A program made the position numbers and the translations under genes. A DNA stretch of 64,000 nucleotides, taken from Magnolia sinica. Taxonomy: Eukaryota; Streptophyta; Magnoliopsida; Magnoliales; Magnoliaceae. Positions 1 through 12,500 of this stretch are shown one piece after another (the first letter of the stretch is position 1; every line of letters begins with the position of its first letter). Under the pieces are notes generated by a model that was given only the letters and a program-made list of their open reading frames with translations, searched no databases and was not told the origin of the DNA. The DNA lies in assembly GCF_029962835.1 (NCBI RefSeq), contig NC_080583.1, positions 53,299,658 to 53,363,657 of the forward strand. The letters are read 5' to 3'.

Positions 1-430
1 CTGTGAATCGCATCGAACCTTGAGTCTCTGGACTCTTACAGAGGCTGCTAGCTTGAGCCCGGCTAATAATGCTTCATACTCGGCTTCATTATTCGAGGCG
101 CGAAAATTGACCCTTACAACATACTGGATGGTCGTCTGCTTGGGGGCTTGAAAGACGATCCCTGCTCCCCCACGCCTCGAATTAGACGACCTATCTACGT
201 AGAGTATCCAGCTGTTAGAGTCATTCCTTGTCCCAGGATCTTCGATCAGATGGTCGAGCTTGCTCGGATGTGACTTCTAAGCTAGATGGCTCTCCCGAAC
301 TGCCTGTAGTGGACTCATCGTCTTGGTTGGAAAGTTCTGCGATGAAATCAACCACCGCTAGACCTTTAATAGCCATCCTGGGCTGGTACCGAATGTCGAA
401 TTCTCTGAGCTCGACCGCCCATTTCGTCAG
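1..430 (-). pseudogene. Tat-type Ty3/gypsy pol remnant (RNase H end), left part of a split element
   Basis: The minus strand reads a Ty3/gypsy RT-RNase H tail with the signature order TKWAVEL, FDIRYQPR, AIKGLAVVDFIAE, then further RNase H-like sequence (RASNNEAEYEALL-like) running off the window edge. The IKG..VDFIAE linker followed by a second RNase H-like region is typical of the Tat lineage (known family trait). The piece stops exactly at the edge of the LTR at 431. The same element resumes at 20083, and the 5-bp GTCAG is present at both junctions. It is a fossil with several breaks. Confidence 0.85.
426..430. repeat. Target site duplication GTCAG, left copy
   Basis: GTCAG at 426-430 abuts the LTR end TGTCACACCCC. 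The identical 5 bp at 20078-20082 abut the other end. Five bp is the usual duplication size for Ty3/gypsy integrase. Confidence 0.85.
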
Positions 431-2104
431 TGTCACACCCCAAACTCAGAAACTAGGCTCATAAAATTTTCGATTGCTGAATCTGGTGCCGACAGCCTTC
501 GTAGTACCCCATTCTCGGCTCCCAGCGTGCATGTGCTAAATTCAATCCTGAGATCTTACAAGGAGGATTTTCCAACGTACATTTATCTCGTAAGAAGCAT
601 AACCACAAGTATACCCAAATCACAAGAACAATATTATCATCACATATCCACTAATATAATCATTCGTGTACAATGTTGAAAGAGAAATATAAGATAAATG
701 TCAAAAGCTCCAGAAGCTCTGCCGCATACTCCTGTCTCAGCTCAGCTGCATCATAACGTCACCTACACGCATCTATCGTGTATAAGCTTATAAAAAGCTT
801 AGAGGGTGGTGTAAGTGTGTGAGTAGTATATGCGTGCTCAGAATATAATATCAGAGTAAGCGAAAATACTAACAAGTCCATAAAATATCATCAATCTCAT
901 CCAGCATATGCGATGAAAAGACATAGTAAGATGGTGTCATAAACTGAGAAAGTAATGTGGGTTAGTTATGCAATGCAAAGACAGAATGAGTCAAATATCA
1001 GATACTGATGATGCAATACCATACGCAATTCTGAAGAGCTACGAATACCATTAGCCTCATCTAAGTCATATGATTGCAGAAATATAGCAGCTCAAAATGT
1101 CATATGCCGAGGATGTAATGCAATATGTAATATGTAGTGTGAATGAAATGACCAAACTGCAATGTAAACTCAGGATGATAGTACGTGGTATCGCAGGCTA
1201 TGGGGCCTATCACAAAGGACTTCTATCTAAACCAGTCTCATACCTAAATTTGGATAGATAGACTCAATGTGGGAAGCTCCTGATCTCAAGTTAGTCGCGC
1301 GCCCCAATCAAAATCCTGGTCATTGCGAAAGTACACATAACAATTAGTTGCGCACCACCAGCCCGAGTGGATAGTGAATAAATGAATAAATGAGTATAAT
1401 CATGAGAATATAACTCCTGCCCAATCAGTTCACAAATCAGTACTGTACATCTATGGGATCATGACCAGGGTCTAGTACACTCTACATGCAATCGCCGCTC
1501 ACTGACGCGCCACCATGCAAGTGGAAGAGACCTCACCATCTGCCTGACCAGTAGTCAGCTAATATCTACTCGGCATGTTGATGGCGGACCCAATCACGAG
1601 CTGGTCAAACTCAGCCTAGCATGCCCCATACTCTCGAGTGGGTAAGGCCACACCCCCTCCCAAACGACCACGACACAGTAGAAGATGTGGCCTACTGGTA
1701 TTTTGCACTCAAGCGCTCGTGTATCCACTCGGTCTCGACATGGGGGCGTCTGCTGGCCACGGAGGTTTAAGGACTTTCACCTACGGACATCTAAAGTATC
1801 CAGATGCTCGAACCAAACATTTTCAGTGTCCCATCTAGCCATCCACGACATACCTGTGGAGGCTACGACCCTGATGTCGCTAGGGCGTACAATAATCCTA
1901 ACACACAATGCAAGATGCATGAGTCATACAAACCATTCATGCATTAATCCTGCGCATACCATGCACTCTTGTGAGACAATCTCTGCCTATTAGGGAGTCT
2001 CATAACAACCTGCCCAATGACATATGCAATGGTCAACCATATCTCATAACAAACATGTAGATGGTGCATATGGGCATGTATCATGATGATATGCTGTCAG
2101 ATAC

Positions 2105-3125
2105 TCATAATCAGCATCGATAATCGGTCTCGATATCACATACTTATAATCGATATCGATAACTAGCATCGATAATCGGCCTCGACAATCGGAATCAGCC
2201 TCAACAATCGGAATCGGCTTCGACAAACAGAATCGGTCTCGTCAATCAGACTTGGTCTTGACAATTGGAATCGACAATCAAGATCGATAATTGGAATCGA
2301 CAATCTAAATCGGCCTCGACAAACAGAAATCAGCTTCGTCAATTAGACTCGGCCTTGACAATCGGAATTGGCCTCGACAAATAAAATCGGCCCCGACAAT
2401 CGGACCCGGCCTCGACAATCGAAATTGACAATCGGGATCAATAATCAGAATTGAAAATCGAAATCGGTCTCGACATTTGGCCTCGATAAACGGAATCGGC
2501 CTCGTTAATTGAACTCGGCCTCTATAATCGGAATCGACAATCGAAATCGGCCTCAACAAACAGAAACCGGCCTCGACAATCGGAATTGGCCTTGACAATC
2601 AGCCTCGACAAATGGAATTGACCTTGTCAATCGGACTCGGTCTCGACAATCGGAATCGACAATCGAAATTGACGATCGAAAACGGCCTCGATAATCGGCC
2701 TCGATAAACGGAATCGGCTTCGGCCTCGACAATTGGCCTCGACAATCAGAATCGGCCTCGACAAATGGAATCGCCCTCGTCAATCGGACTCGAGCTCAAC
2801 AATTGGAATCGACAATCGAGATTGACAATCGAAATCGGCTTCGACAATCGGCCTCAACAAATAGAAATCGGCCTCGTTAATGGGACTTGGCCTCGACAAT
2901 CGGCCTCGACAATCGGAATTGGCCTCGACAATCGGCCTCGACAAATAGAAATCGGCCTCGTTAATGGGACTTGGCCTCGACAATCAGAATCGGCCTCGAC
3001 AATCGGAATCGGCCTTGACAATTGGCCTCGACAAACGGAATCGGCCTTATCAATCGGACTCGGCCTCGACAATCAGAATTGATGATCGAAATCGGCGTCA
3101 ACAATCAAAATCAGCCTAACAAATG
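2105..3125. repeat. Degenerate minisatellite of CGGCCTCGACAAT-type units inside the LTR
   Basis: About 1 kb is built from short, imperfect units such as AATCGGCCTCGACAATCGG, with variants CGACAAACGG, CGTCAATCGG and CGATAATCGG. Unit length drifts around 14-35 bp. Long open frames on both strands here are repeat translations, not genes. At the same relative position the related LTR at 59976-64000 has only two or three units (about 61545-61580). The LTRs at 5434, 14273 and 49474 have none. Confidence 0.9.
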
Positions 3126-3179
3126 GCCTAAGGGAAGGTCATAATGTGGACATTTAACCATCATCGCTCATCAATGTGG

Positions 3180-3535
3180 ACATTCAACCAACAATGCTCC
3201 CAAGCAGTGGCCCACATAGAGGCAAACATAAAGTGGGCCCATACCCTCACACAAAGGCCTAATATACATCGCAATGGGCCTTATATAAGGGCTACATACA
3301 TATCACTATGGGCCGCAACACATGGTCCTAATACACGTCAGGTGGGCCGCATCACATGGGCCTAATACGCATCATGATGGGCAGCAACCCATGGGCCTCA
3401 TATTCAAGCAGGTGGGCCCCATCATATGGGCCTTAAATAGAAGGCAGGTGGGCCCTATCACATGGGCCTCAAATATACACATGATGAGCCTCATGGATGG
3501 GCCGCATCAATGGGCCTCAAGTGGGCTTGGACCAC
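3180..3535. repeat. About 35-42-bp array with GGGCC core in the LTR
   Basis: Repeated phrases of the type CACATGGGCCTAATACACATCA, about 8 imperfect copies, each with a TGGGCC core. The same array, on the opposite strand, occurs in the other LTRs of the family (about 7760-7935, 16275-16460, 52500-52935) and again at 61600-61960. Confidence 0.75.
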
Positions 3536-3937
3536 ACCAAAAATCATTTCAATAGTTGTAGGTATAACATGTATATCATTGTACACTGTCATTCCATGAG
3601 GCACATGGCTCACTAATGATGATCAACACTGTCCAAACTTTGTCCAAGTAAATCAATCCAAACATTGTCTATGTAAATCAGCACCATCCAAACATTGTTG
3701 ACAGTGTGGATATGGAACATACATCGAGGTGAGGTCTACAACACTGTCCAAACATTGTCCAGCACCGTCAAAATGTCTGGACGGTGTGGATGAAACAAAT
3801 ACATCACTGGTGGTGTCCACGAGACTTGCTAACGTCCCACATATGCATAGTTGGTGTGAAATACACCAGCCAGTCCTCATCCACATGAATGGGTCCCACG
3901 TAGGGCCCACCATCATATGAGATAATATATTATCATT

Positions 3938-3950
<13 letters not shown>

Positions 3951-4002
<52 letters not shown>
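3951..4002. repeat. (AT)n microsatellite
   Basis: Uninterrupted TA/AT run of about 50 bp, preceded by a short ATT repeat. Confidence 0.95.
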
Positions 4003-4006
<4 letters not shown>

Positions 4007-4955
4007 AACAAACGACCAGCACTGGACAATCATTGATGGACGGCTAGGATAAAATATATAAATCAGGGTGGTCCAGGGCTGTCAAAATGGACCGATGGTG
4101 TAGATATAAACATACATCATGGTGGCCCATACAACAGTGGACGGTGTGATCTCACACACTATGAAAGGTGGGTCCCACAAACTGCTGTCGTCAGCAGCAA
4201 AATAGATGCATGGCGTGGATGAAACCCACATCACGGTGGGTCACGTCCAGACGGATGGACGGACGGTTGATACAACACATTCATCGTGGTGGGGCCACAT
4301 ACATGATGACGTTGGATAACAGTGGGCCCCGCCATTTCCAACGGACAGATGGTTTGGAATACAACAAATACTTCTAGGTGGGTCCCATGCTGGAAAACAG
4401 AAGAACGGCCTGGATATATCTAGTGGGTCCCACCGTCCCATGATGTTGGACGGTGTGGATAAAACACATACGTCATGCCCATGGCACCGTCCAGACCCAC
4501 CTGGACGGTGCTGATCTTCACATATATTAAAGGTGGGTCCCACGTGGGAGTGGCCCACCATAGTATTCTTTTAATATAATATATATTATATAATATTATA
4601 TATTATATACTTAATATAACATATTATATTATAACTTTAATGCACCAGCGTCCAGAGAGTCTGGACGCCGGATGGAAGGTTGCCTGCACGATGTGGGCCC
4701 ATCTCCACACGTGTAGCACGTGTGGAGTGGTCCCCACTCCTTGCTGTTGTATGATAGAGACGTACATCATGGTGGGGTCCACGCGTGTGGCCCACATCAG
4801 CTCTAAATCAAACTGATACTTGTGTTTCCTTCATTTGGGCCCGTCCAAACGGACTACCATGTGGGCCACTCGGTGGACGGCACAGATCAAACTGATACTT
4901 GTGTTTCCTTCATGGTGGGCCACACACCTCACCATCATCATCACTATTCAAAAAG

Positions 4956-4995
<40 letters not shown>

Positions 4996-5100
4996 GGATG
5001 GTGGAGGGACCCCGCCACTATGGGCCCTTCATATAATCACAACACATACATGAAATGGGTCCCATTTGTCCCAAACATCAAAGGTCAAGATCTACTCTAG
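4003..5100. repeat. Degenerate ACCGTCCA/GTGGGTCCCAC module array in LTR
   Basis: The stretch repeats a loose module: GTGGGTCCCAC, CATCATGGTGGGCC, ACATACATCATG, TGGACGGTG. Similar modules make up 6150-7200, 15010-16050 and 51430-52330 of the other LTR copies. No coding potential is seen. An AT-rich island lies at about 4570-4640. Confidence 0.65.
4960..4993. repeat. (GA)n microsatellite
   Basis: Pure AG/GA run of about 34 bp, preceded by AAAAAGAAA. Confidence 0.95.
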
Positions 5101-6223
5101 AACACCCACCTTTGATCTCCTCTTTCTTCTTCCACCTATAGCCTCTAGAGCTCCAATAGAACGATCCCAACGGTCGAGATGAACTTTGGATGGTGGGGAT
5201 GGGAGGTAGGAAAGTGGTAAGGAGTGGGCCACACTTGACTCTCTAGTAGGAGGCTTAGACGTTGGCTCTCCTTTGGTGATTGGGATGGAGTGAGAAATGA
5301 AAGAGATGATGGGTTGTTGTAAGGAAGAAGGGATGGAGGGAATGGTTTCTTTTGACTTTTAGTAAGAAGGGAATGGTTAGGTATGGGTGTTGTTGACTCG
5401 GTAAAGAGAGAGGTATAGGTGAGTGATGGCTTGTGTAAGCCCCGTATCCTACACCGTACCGTTCTGTAGGCTTCCGCGGTCGAATTTCGACAACCTTCGA
5501 CCCTTAACCGTTATTTGCGCGCGACCCTGCATCACACACCGTCAACCTGAATCGACTCAAACCGAAACTTGAACCCTTGCGACCGCGCCGTCGCCGCGGT
5601 TTCGATGCTGCGTCTCGCGCACTAATCCGATACTCTGGCCAGGAGATGTGGGTCAGCATTCGGTGCAAGGAAAATGACGCGCGTACGAATTTTGAGAGAA
5701 TCTCTACAATATGTTACATCAATCAATCAACCAATCAATCCTATCATGTCAAGTACACATCACCTGTCACCCTTCCCTAAGCAACCTCTAAAGTCAAAAG
5801 TTTGTTACAAGCCCATACCCTTTCTTACACAATCTACTACAAAAGTCAAAAAGTCTCTTACACATCCATCACTCATCTCTCTCTCCCTTTACAACCCTCT
5901 CTCTCTCATTCCTCAAATCACTTTTCCAAGCAACAAAAAAAATCCCACGTATGAGCTGCCCAAGCTCTCATGGAGGAACTCTAGCGTGGCCCACTTCCTA
6001 CCCTCTCATCACCCATCTCAACCATCAAAACTCCATCATCCTCCATTGGGATCGAAGCTAAGGAGCCAAGGTAGCCAAGGGAGCAAAAAGAAGGCGGTGG
6101 CTGATTTGGATTTTTGTCTTTCATTCATTTGTTTGATTTAAGGGTCCATCTATGTGGGACCCACCTTGATATATGCCTTGTAACAAGAGGGACCCATAGT
6201 GGTGGGGCCCCTCCATCTTTGCC

Positions 6224-6225
<2 letters not shown>

Positions 6226-6266
<41 letters not shown>
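6226..6266. repeat. (TC)n microsatellite in 5' LTR
   Basis: About 40 bp of pure CT/TC; the 3' LTR has a much shorter run at about 15090-15107. Confidence 0.95.
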
Positions 6267-6268
<2 letters not shown>

Positions 6269-6448
6269 ATGACTATGGCCCACCTATAATGTGTGTATAT
6301 CATCCATGCCATCTACCGGTGGACTCCATCTATGTGGGACACACCATGATGCTTATATGCCATCCCAACCGTCCATAGGGGGTCCACCTTGAGGTGGCTA
6401 ACAGTGGGGGTGGCTGCCAGTGAAGTGTGATTTGACGTGGGCCCACCT

Positions 6449-6523
6449 AGCTCCATAGCTCAGGTGGCAGACCGAGTGAAAGATGCCTCGTTTCAACACT
6501 GGAGGTCTTAGTATTGATCCCTG
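6449..6523 (+). repeat. tRNA-like (SINE-head-like) module 1 in 5' LTR
   Basis: TAGCTCAGGTGG (6456-6467) resembles a pol III A box and GTATTGATCCC (about 6511-6521) resembles a B box, about 45-50 bp apart, in a tRNA-sized unit starting near CTAGCTCCATAGC. Two related units follow at 6714 and 6943. It is not called a functional tRNA, because no clear acceptor stem or intact B box is visible. Confidence 0.55.
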
Positions 6524-6713
6524 TGGAGGTGGCTAACATGGAGTGTGTACTGACATGGGTGTGGACTGACGGTGGGGTCCATAGGACCCACCCACGTCAT
6601 CCATTCATTTTGGTGGGCCACACCATACTGTATGTGTTTTATCCAAACCGTCCACCACCCCTGGATAGTGGGACCACGTCCGTGTGGGCCCTCTTTGGTG
6701 CGTATGCACACTC

Positions 6714-6788
6714 AGATCCATGGCTCAACTGGTAGACTGAATGAAGGTACCTCGTTTCAACACTTGAGGTCTCGGTATCAATCCCTGT
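6714..6788 (+). repeat. tRNA-like module 2 in 5' LTR
   Basis: Same plan as module 1: ATGGCTCAACTGG (A-box-like), then CTCGTTTCAACACTTGAGGT, then GTATCAATCCCTG (B-box-like). It starts about 260 bp after module 1. Confidence 0.5.
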
Positions 6789-6942
6789 GAGGGTGGCTAA
6801 CAGAGAAGTGTGAGTGACGGTGGGGTCCATGAGACCCACCCCCTGTCCTCCATCCATCCAGATGGGCCACGCCATCATGTATGTGTTGAATCTGAACCCT
6901 CCACCGTCTCCAGACGATGGAATTACGGCCGTGTGGGGCCCA

Positions 6943-7014
6943 AACCCTAGCTCACGTGGTGGCTGTGTGAAAGATACCTCATTCCAACGTTGAGGTCTTG
7001 GTGCGATTCCCTAG
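6943..7014 (+). repeat. tRNA-like module 3 in 5' LTR
   Basis: CCTAGCTCACGTGGTGGC, then CTCATTCCAACGTTGAGGTC, then TGCGATTCCCTAG. More diverged than modules 1 and 2; starts about 230 bp after module 2. Confidence 0.5.
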
Positions 7015-9421
7015 TGCGGTTAGCTATCTGTGAAGTGTGATTGACGGTGGGGTCCATGGGACCCATCCTAGCCATGTAGTCCACCCATTTGTTGGGCCAC
7101 ACCGTGGTGCATGTGGAGTGTCCACCGTCCGAGGACGGTGGGACCCACCCCACATGTGGGGCAACACCGTGATGTATGTTGCTGTCCTGGCCTTAGACGG
7201 CCTGGACGTTAGGTATATATATATTATATTATATTATATTATATATATTAAATATTATATTAGATTATATATATGATATATTATATTATATAATATATAT
7301 ATATATATATTATAAGATAAATGTTATTGTGGTGAACCCTACGTGGGACCCACCTTTGTTTTGTTGCAGAGCAGGAAAAAAATAAAAAAATAGAAAAAGA
7401 AAAGTAAAAGCAGCTATGCTGCTCGCACAAGCAGCACGTGGCTGCTCTCTCTCTCTCTCCCCCTCTCTCTCTCTCTCAACGTCAGTAGCTAATTCCGTGG
7501 GTCCCATACCCACCATGGTGCATGTGTTGTATCCAAACTGTCCAACCATCGGTGCGATCATTTTAGGACATGGGGTAAATGAGTGAGATCCAAAGTTCAA
7601 GTAGACCCCACCAATTGCAATAAATAGTGGGGTACAGTGACATCCACCGTTTAAAACTTCTTAGGAGTGACGGTGGTTCCCACTCAAGTTGATATTTGTT
7701 TTCACTTCATCTATCCCTATGTTAAGTTATGAATAGGTCAGGTCTCAAATTACATAAGGGTGGGCCCAATTTGACGTACATTCGGCCCATCCAATTCAGC
7801 CCAACTGATTTGACCCATTTTATCGACTCATTTGAATTGGCCCATTTGACTCGGCCCATTTAATGTATATGAGACCCAATGAGACGTATTTTAGGCCTTT
7901 GTGTGGGTCGAATGCGATGTATATAAGGCCCATTCGATGTGAGAGCCTACAACGATGTATGTGATGATGTTTTTGGCGGTCATGCCTTGGGAACAATGAT
8001 GGTTTGATGTCCACATTGTAGAGCAATGATGGTTAAATGTCCGCATTGTAACTCTCCCAAGGGCCCATTGTTAGGCCCATACTTGTAGTGTGTAGGCCGT
8101 CTAGGCCCATCTTCGTTACTAATAAGAATTCATCACCATATAACATGTTTAGAATAATTCCATGATTCATGATCATACGCATCATATGTATGCTTGATAT
8201 GAGAAGTGACTGATTATAGCATATATCTTCAGGCAGATTGTTTATGGACTCCCGGATAGGCGGTGTTGCCCTACATGTGCGCACGATACGCGTAGGATTT
8301 ATTGCATGATTGGATAGTATGATTCATGCATTTCGCATTATGTGACATGGATATTGTACGCCCTAGCAACATCAGGGTCGTAGCCTCCACAAGCGTATCG
8401 TGGTTGGTAGGATTAGATATCAGAAATCTTGTTCTACATGGGGTGCTATAGATATCCTTGGATAAAAGTTCCTAAACCCTTATGGAACCAGGAGGTTGCT
8501 CCAACTTCTAGACCGAGTAGGTGCATGAGCGCCGAGTGTCGATTACGAGAAGGCCGCGCTTTCTACTGTGTCGTGGTCGGTTAGAAGGGGGTGCGGCCTT
8601 ACCCGCCCGAGAGGAGGGGGCAAAGGTAGGCTGAGTTTGACCAGCTCGAAGAATGGGTCCGCTATTGATAAGCCGAGCCCGATATTGGCAGGCGGATGTG
8701 AGGTCTCTTCCACTCACCTTATTGCGCGGGATGAGGCAGCAATTTGGTTTAGAGTGTACTAGACCCCGATTATATTCTAGAGTTGAGCCATATTGATATG
8801 TGGACTTAGATGAGGGTTCACACGTTTGAGTTATATTTCACACCGCATGGCCTTGGTATGGCCGACATCATTCATGCCTTACACCGCATGGCCTTGGTAT
8901 GACCGACATCATTCATGCCTTGCATGCATGGCCTTGGTACGACTAATAGCATTCATGGATTCATCAGCACATTCCGCATTACTCTGATACTGCATAATTG
9001 TATTACTACCTTATGCACACACTTACACCACCCTCTAAGCTTTCCATAAGCTTATGCATGACCGTTGTGTGCAGGTGACGTTGGACCACAGCAGCGCTGA
9101 GGCAGGAGCACATAGCAGATCATCTTAGAGCTTCTTGTCTATTATCATTGTATTTCCCTTTATGCTCATTGTACTCATAAAGTTTTTGATCATAGTGGAA
9201 ATGTGATGAAGTTTTTGGTTGTTGTTTGTGGGTTATGCCTTTGGTTATGCTTATTACGAATCAAAATGATGTTGAAAATTCTCCTCGTAGCATCCCAGGA
9301 TTGAAACCTAGCGAATGGGCACTGGGAGCCGAGATTGGGGTTCTATGGAGGCTGTCGGCGCCGGATTTGGCGATCGAAAATTTTGTGAGCCCAGTTTCCG
9401 AGTTTGGGGCGTGACAGAAGT

Positions 9422-9433
9422 TAGTATCAGAGC
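9422..9433 (+). promoter_or_regulatory. Primer binding site, initiator tRNA-Met type
   Basis: TAGTATCAGAGC lies 5 bp after the 5' LTR end at 9416. It differs by one base from the TGGTATCAGAGC complement of plant initiator tRNA-Met used by many plant LTR elements. Confidence 0.8.
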
Positions 9434-9599
9434 ATAACTTGGGGATAACTGAGAACAACATTATATGTCTACTATGAGTTTAGAATGACTAAGTCCCAAA
9501 GTTTAGATAGCTTAGTGATCTTCCGTTTTAGGCATTTAACGTGCGTGCCTTCGAGAGTTTTCAAAGTTGATAGGCGCCTTCGCTCTTTCCTATAAGACA

Positions 9600-12500
9600 T
9601 GCTGCGCAGGAGAGTGACCCGATCGACTCCCGCTTCACCACCTATGACTCTCGCCCTACCACCTACGATCCCTACTCCACCACCAGACATTCTTACTGCC
9701 CAGCCTGAGGATGACGCTCCTATACTAGAGACCGATGCAGATCCGACTGTATCTATGAGTGCCTTCTAGTTACAGCAGATGTTGCAGGCTGTGACGGCCG
9801 TACTTCAGGGGCAGGGCAGGCACCCCGTTGTTTCACCGGCCCAGGCAGAGCAGGAGCGCGCGAGTGCCCTCCTTCGAGAGTTTCGACGGCTCGATCCCCC
9901 GCGTTTTCAGGGCTAGCCAGACCCAACAGTAGCTGAGAGCTGGCGCTCCGATTAGCAGTATTTCTCCTCCATGGTGAGGCTGAGCACTGGTGGACATCAG
10001 TCTCTTGAGCAGCAGGCACCGATTTTGTATGGACCTGGGAGGATTTTGTGGATCAGTTTGATCGACAGTATTTTCCTAATTACATCCGATGACAGCGGGC
10101 GTTGGAGTTCGAGGCCTTGGTGCAGGGTGATATAACAATGGCTCAGTATGCGGCTCATTTTGTAGCGCTGTCCAGATTTGCACCATATCTGGTAGATGAT
10201 GAGAAGCGGAGAGCCCGCCAATTCGAGGACGGCTTGCGTTACGGTCTTCGAGGTCGTGTTATTGGGCATGAGCTTCCGACTTTCGAGGGAGTGGTACGGA
10301 AGGCCCAGATTAATGAGGCTGAGTGTGCCGGTTCTCAGTCTGATCGCGGTCAGAGGAGAGACCGGAAGAGGCAAGCTCCTTCTATTAACTCCTAGCAGCG
10401 TCGACCACAGCAGTAGAGGCGCACAGGTCGCCCAGCCTTCCGAGCGCCAACAACACCTCCAGCACCACCTCCGAGGCAGTTCACCGGCACCTGTTTTGGG
10501 TGCGATGCAATAAAACACCGTATATAGCAGTGTCCTCGCCCCTAGCAGCAGCAGTAGAGAGGTCCATAACAGCCTCCACCATAGCAGCAGCAGAGACCCC
10601 CACAACAGTAGTGATAGAAGCCCCCACCACCGAGGCCACCTCTGCAACAACATCAGTACCAGCCTCCGATGCCGCAATAGCAGAGGCAGCAGTTTCAACC
10701 ACCTCAGCGACAGTAGCAGCAGTACGCTCAGAGAGGACCGACTCCTCCCTATCCGGCTCAGGCTAGGTTCTATGTGGCTCAGTAGGACCCGCAGTTATCC
10801 GGAGGAGTCGTCAAGGGTATACTTTTAGTATCTGCATGCATTGTACGTGTGTTGTTTGATTCTGTTGCATCGCATTCTTTTGTGGCTGAGAATTTTTACC
10901 GATCGACTAGTTTACCGTTGGAGTTTGCTTGTGAGGGCTTGTCAGTATCGACTCCCTTGGGAAAGATATAGTGTTTGGCCGATTTTGCTCGTCTTGCCCC
11001 GTTCTAGTTGGGGATACCTTTTTGCCTGTCGATCTGTTTGCATTGCCGATGTCCGAGTTCGACATTATCTTGGGCATGGATTGACTTGCTAAGTACCACG
11101 CCATCTTGGACTGCTCCGCGAGGATAGTCACGTTCTGTATACCAGGCTTGCCGCAGTTTCAGTTCGTTGCAAAGCCCCGAGGAGAGCCATTGTCATGCTT
11201 GATGTCCTGCGCTGTTGAGGAGCCTGTTGCCGCTTGTATCAACCAGTTGCCCGTGGTTTGCAATTTTTTTGATGTGTTCCAGGAGATTCCGGGATACCGC
11301 CTCGCCGACACAACAAGTTTGAGATTGATCTCATGCTCGGTAGCGCACCTATTTTGAAGGCCCCATACCGTATGGCACCGTTGGAGTTGCGGGAACTGCA
11401 GAAGCAGTTGGACGAGTTGCATGAGTTGGGCTTTATCCGTCCAAGCAGTTCGCCATGGGGAGCGCCGGTACTCTTCGTGAAGAAGAAGGATGGCTCTTTG
11501 AGGCTCTGCATAGACTACCGCGAGCTCAACAAAGTCACGATCAAGAATAAGTACCCGCTCCCGAGGATTGATGATTTATTTGATCAGATGCAGGGTGCAC
11601 AGTTCTTTTTGAAGATTGACTTACGTTCCGGTTACCATTAGATTCGGGTCCGAGAGGAGGACATTCCGAAGATGGCTTTCAGGACACGCTACAGTCATTT
11701 CGAGTTCCAGGTCATATCCTTCGGACTGACCAATGCACCCGCGGTCTTCATGCAGTTGATGAACAAGGTCTTACGCCCTTATCTTGATCAGTTTGTTGTA
11801 GTCTTCATCGACGACATTCTAATTTATTCGAGGACTCGTAAGGAGCACGAGCAGTATCTGGAGGTTACGTTGCAGACCCTCCGCGCACACCAGCTCTATG
11901 CGAAGCTGGAGAAGTGAGAGTTTTGACAGGAGAAGGTGAAGTTCCTCGGTCACATGGTGATGAGGGAGGGTGTTGCAGTAGACCCCTCAAAGGTTGAGGT
12001 AGTGCGTCAGTGGGGTCAGCCCACAAACGCGTCCAAGATCCGCAGTTTCCTTGGTTTGGCGGGCTACTACCGGCATTTCATTGAGGGTTTCTCTCGTATT
12101 GCAGCTCCGTTGACCAGGTTGACTTGGAAGGGCACAGAGTTTATTTGGAGCGACGCCTGCAAGCGAACATTTATGGAGTTGAAGGACCGCCTCACGTCCG
12201 CTCCTGTCCTCACTCTTCCCTTAGGAATGATGGATTTATTGTATTCACCAATGCCTCGCATATTGGTTTGGGTCTGTCCTGATGCAGCACGGGAGACAAG
12301 TGGCCTTCGCGTCTCGCCAGCTCAAGATCCATGAGCTGAAATACCCCACGCATGATTTAGAGCTGGCTGCAGTTGTCTTCTCACTGAAGGTGTGGAGGCA
12401 CTATCTCTAGGGGTTAGGTTCGAGCTCTTCTCTGACCACAAAAGTTTGAAGTACCTCTTCTCGCAGTCTGAGCTGAACATGAGGCAGAAGCACTGGATGG

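Larger units (their letters stand above)
5434..9416 (+). repeat. 5' LTR of the chromovirus
   Basis: A 3,983-bp LTR, TG...CA bounded. Internally it holds CT-rich and AT-rich stretches, a (TC)n run at 6226-6266, three tRNA-like modules, ACCGTCCA modules, an AT-rich block near 7205-7320 and a GGCCCA array at about 7760-7935. The last 150 bp (GCGCCGGATTTGGCGATCGAAAATTTTGTGAGCCC region) are the best conserved part across all copies in the window. Confidence 0.92.

Noticed and set aside
2300-3082. Open frames rich in SRPIPIVEAD and NRPRQIEIGLVN repeats
   Set aside because: Products of the CGGCCTCGACAAT minisatellite on either strand; not protein-coding.
3653-4033. 126-codon minus-strand frame with poly-YI stretch
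   Set aside because: The run comes from the (AT)n microsatellite.
6449-7014. Functional tRNA genes
   Set aside because: A- and B-box-like segments exist, but no clear cloverleaf pairing or intact B box; present as diverging repeats inside an LTR.
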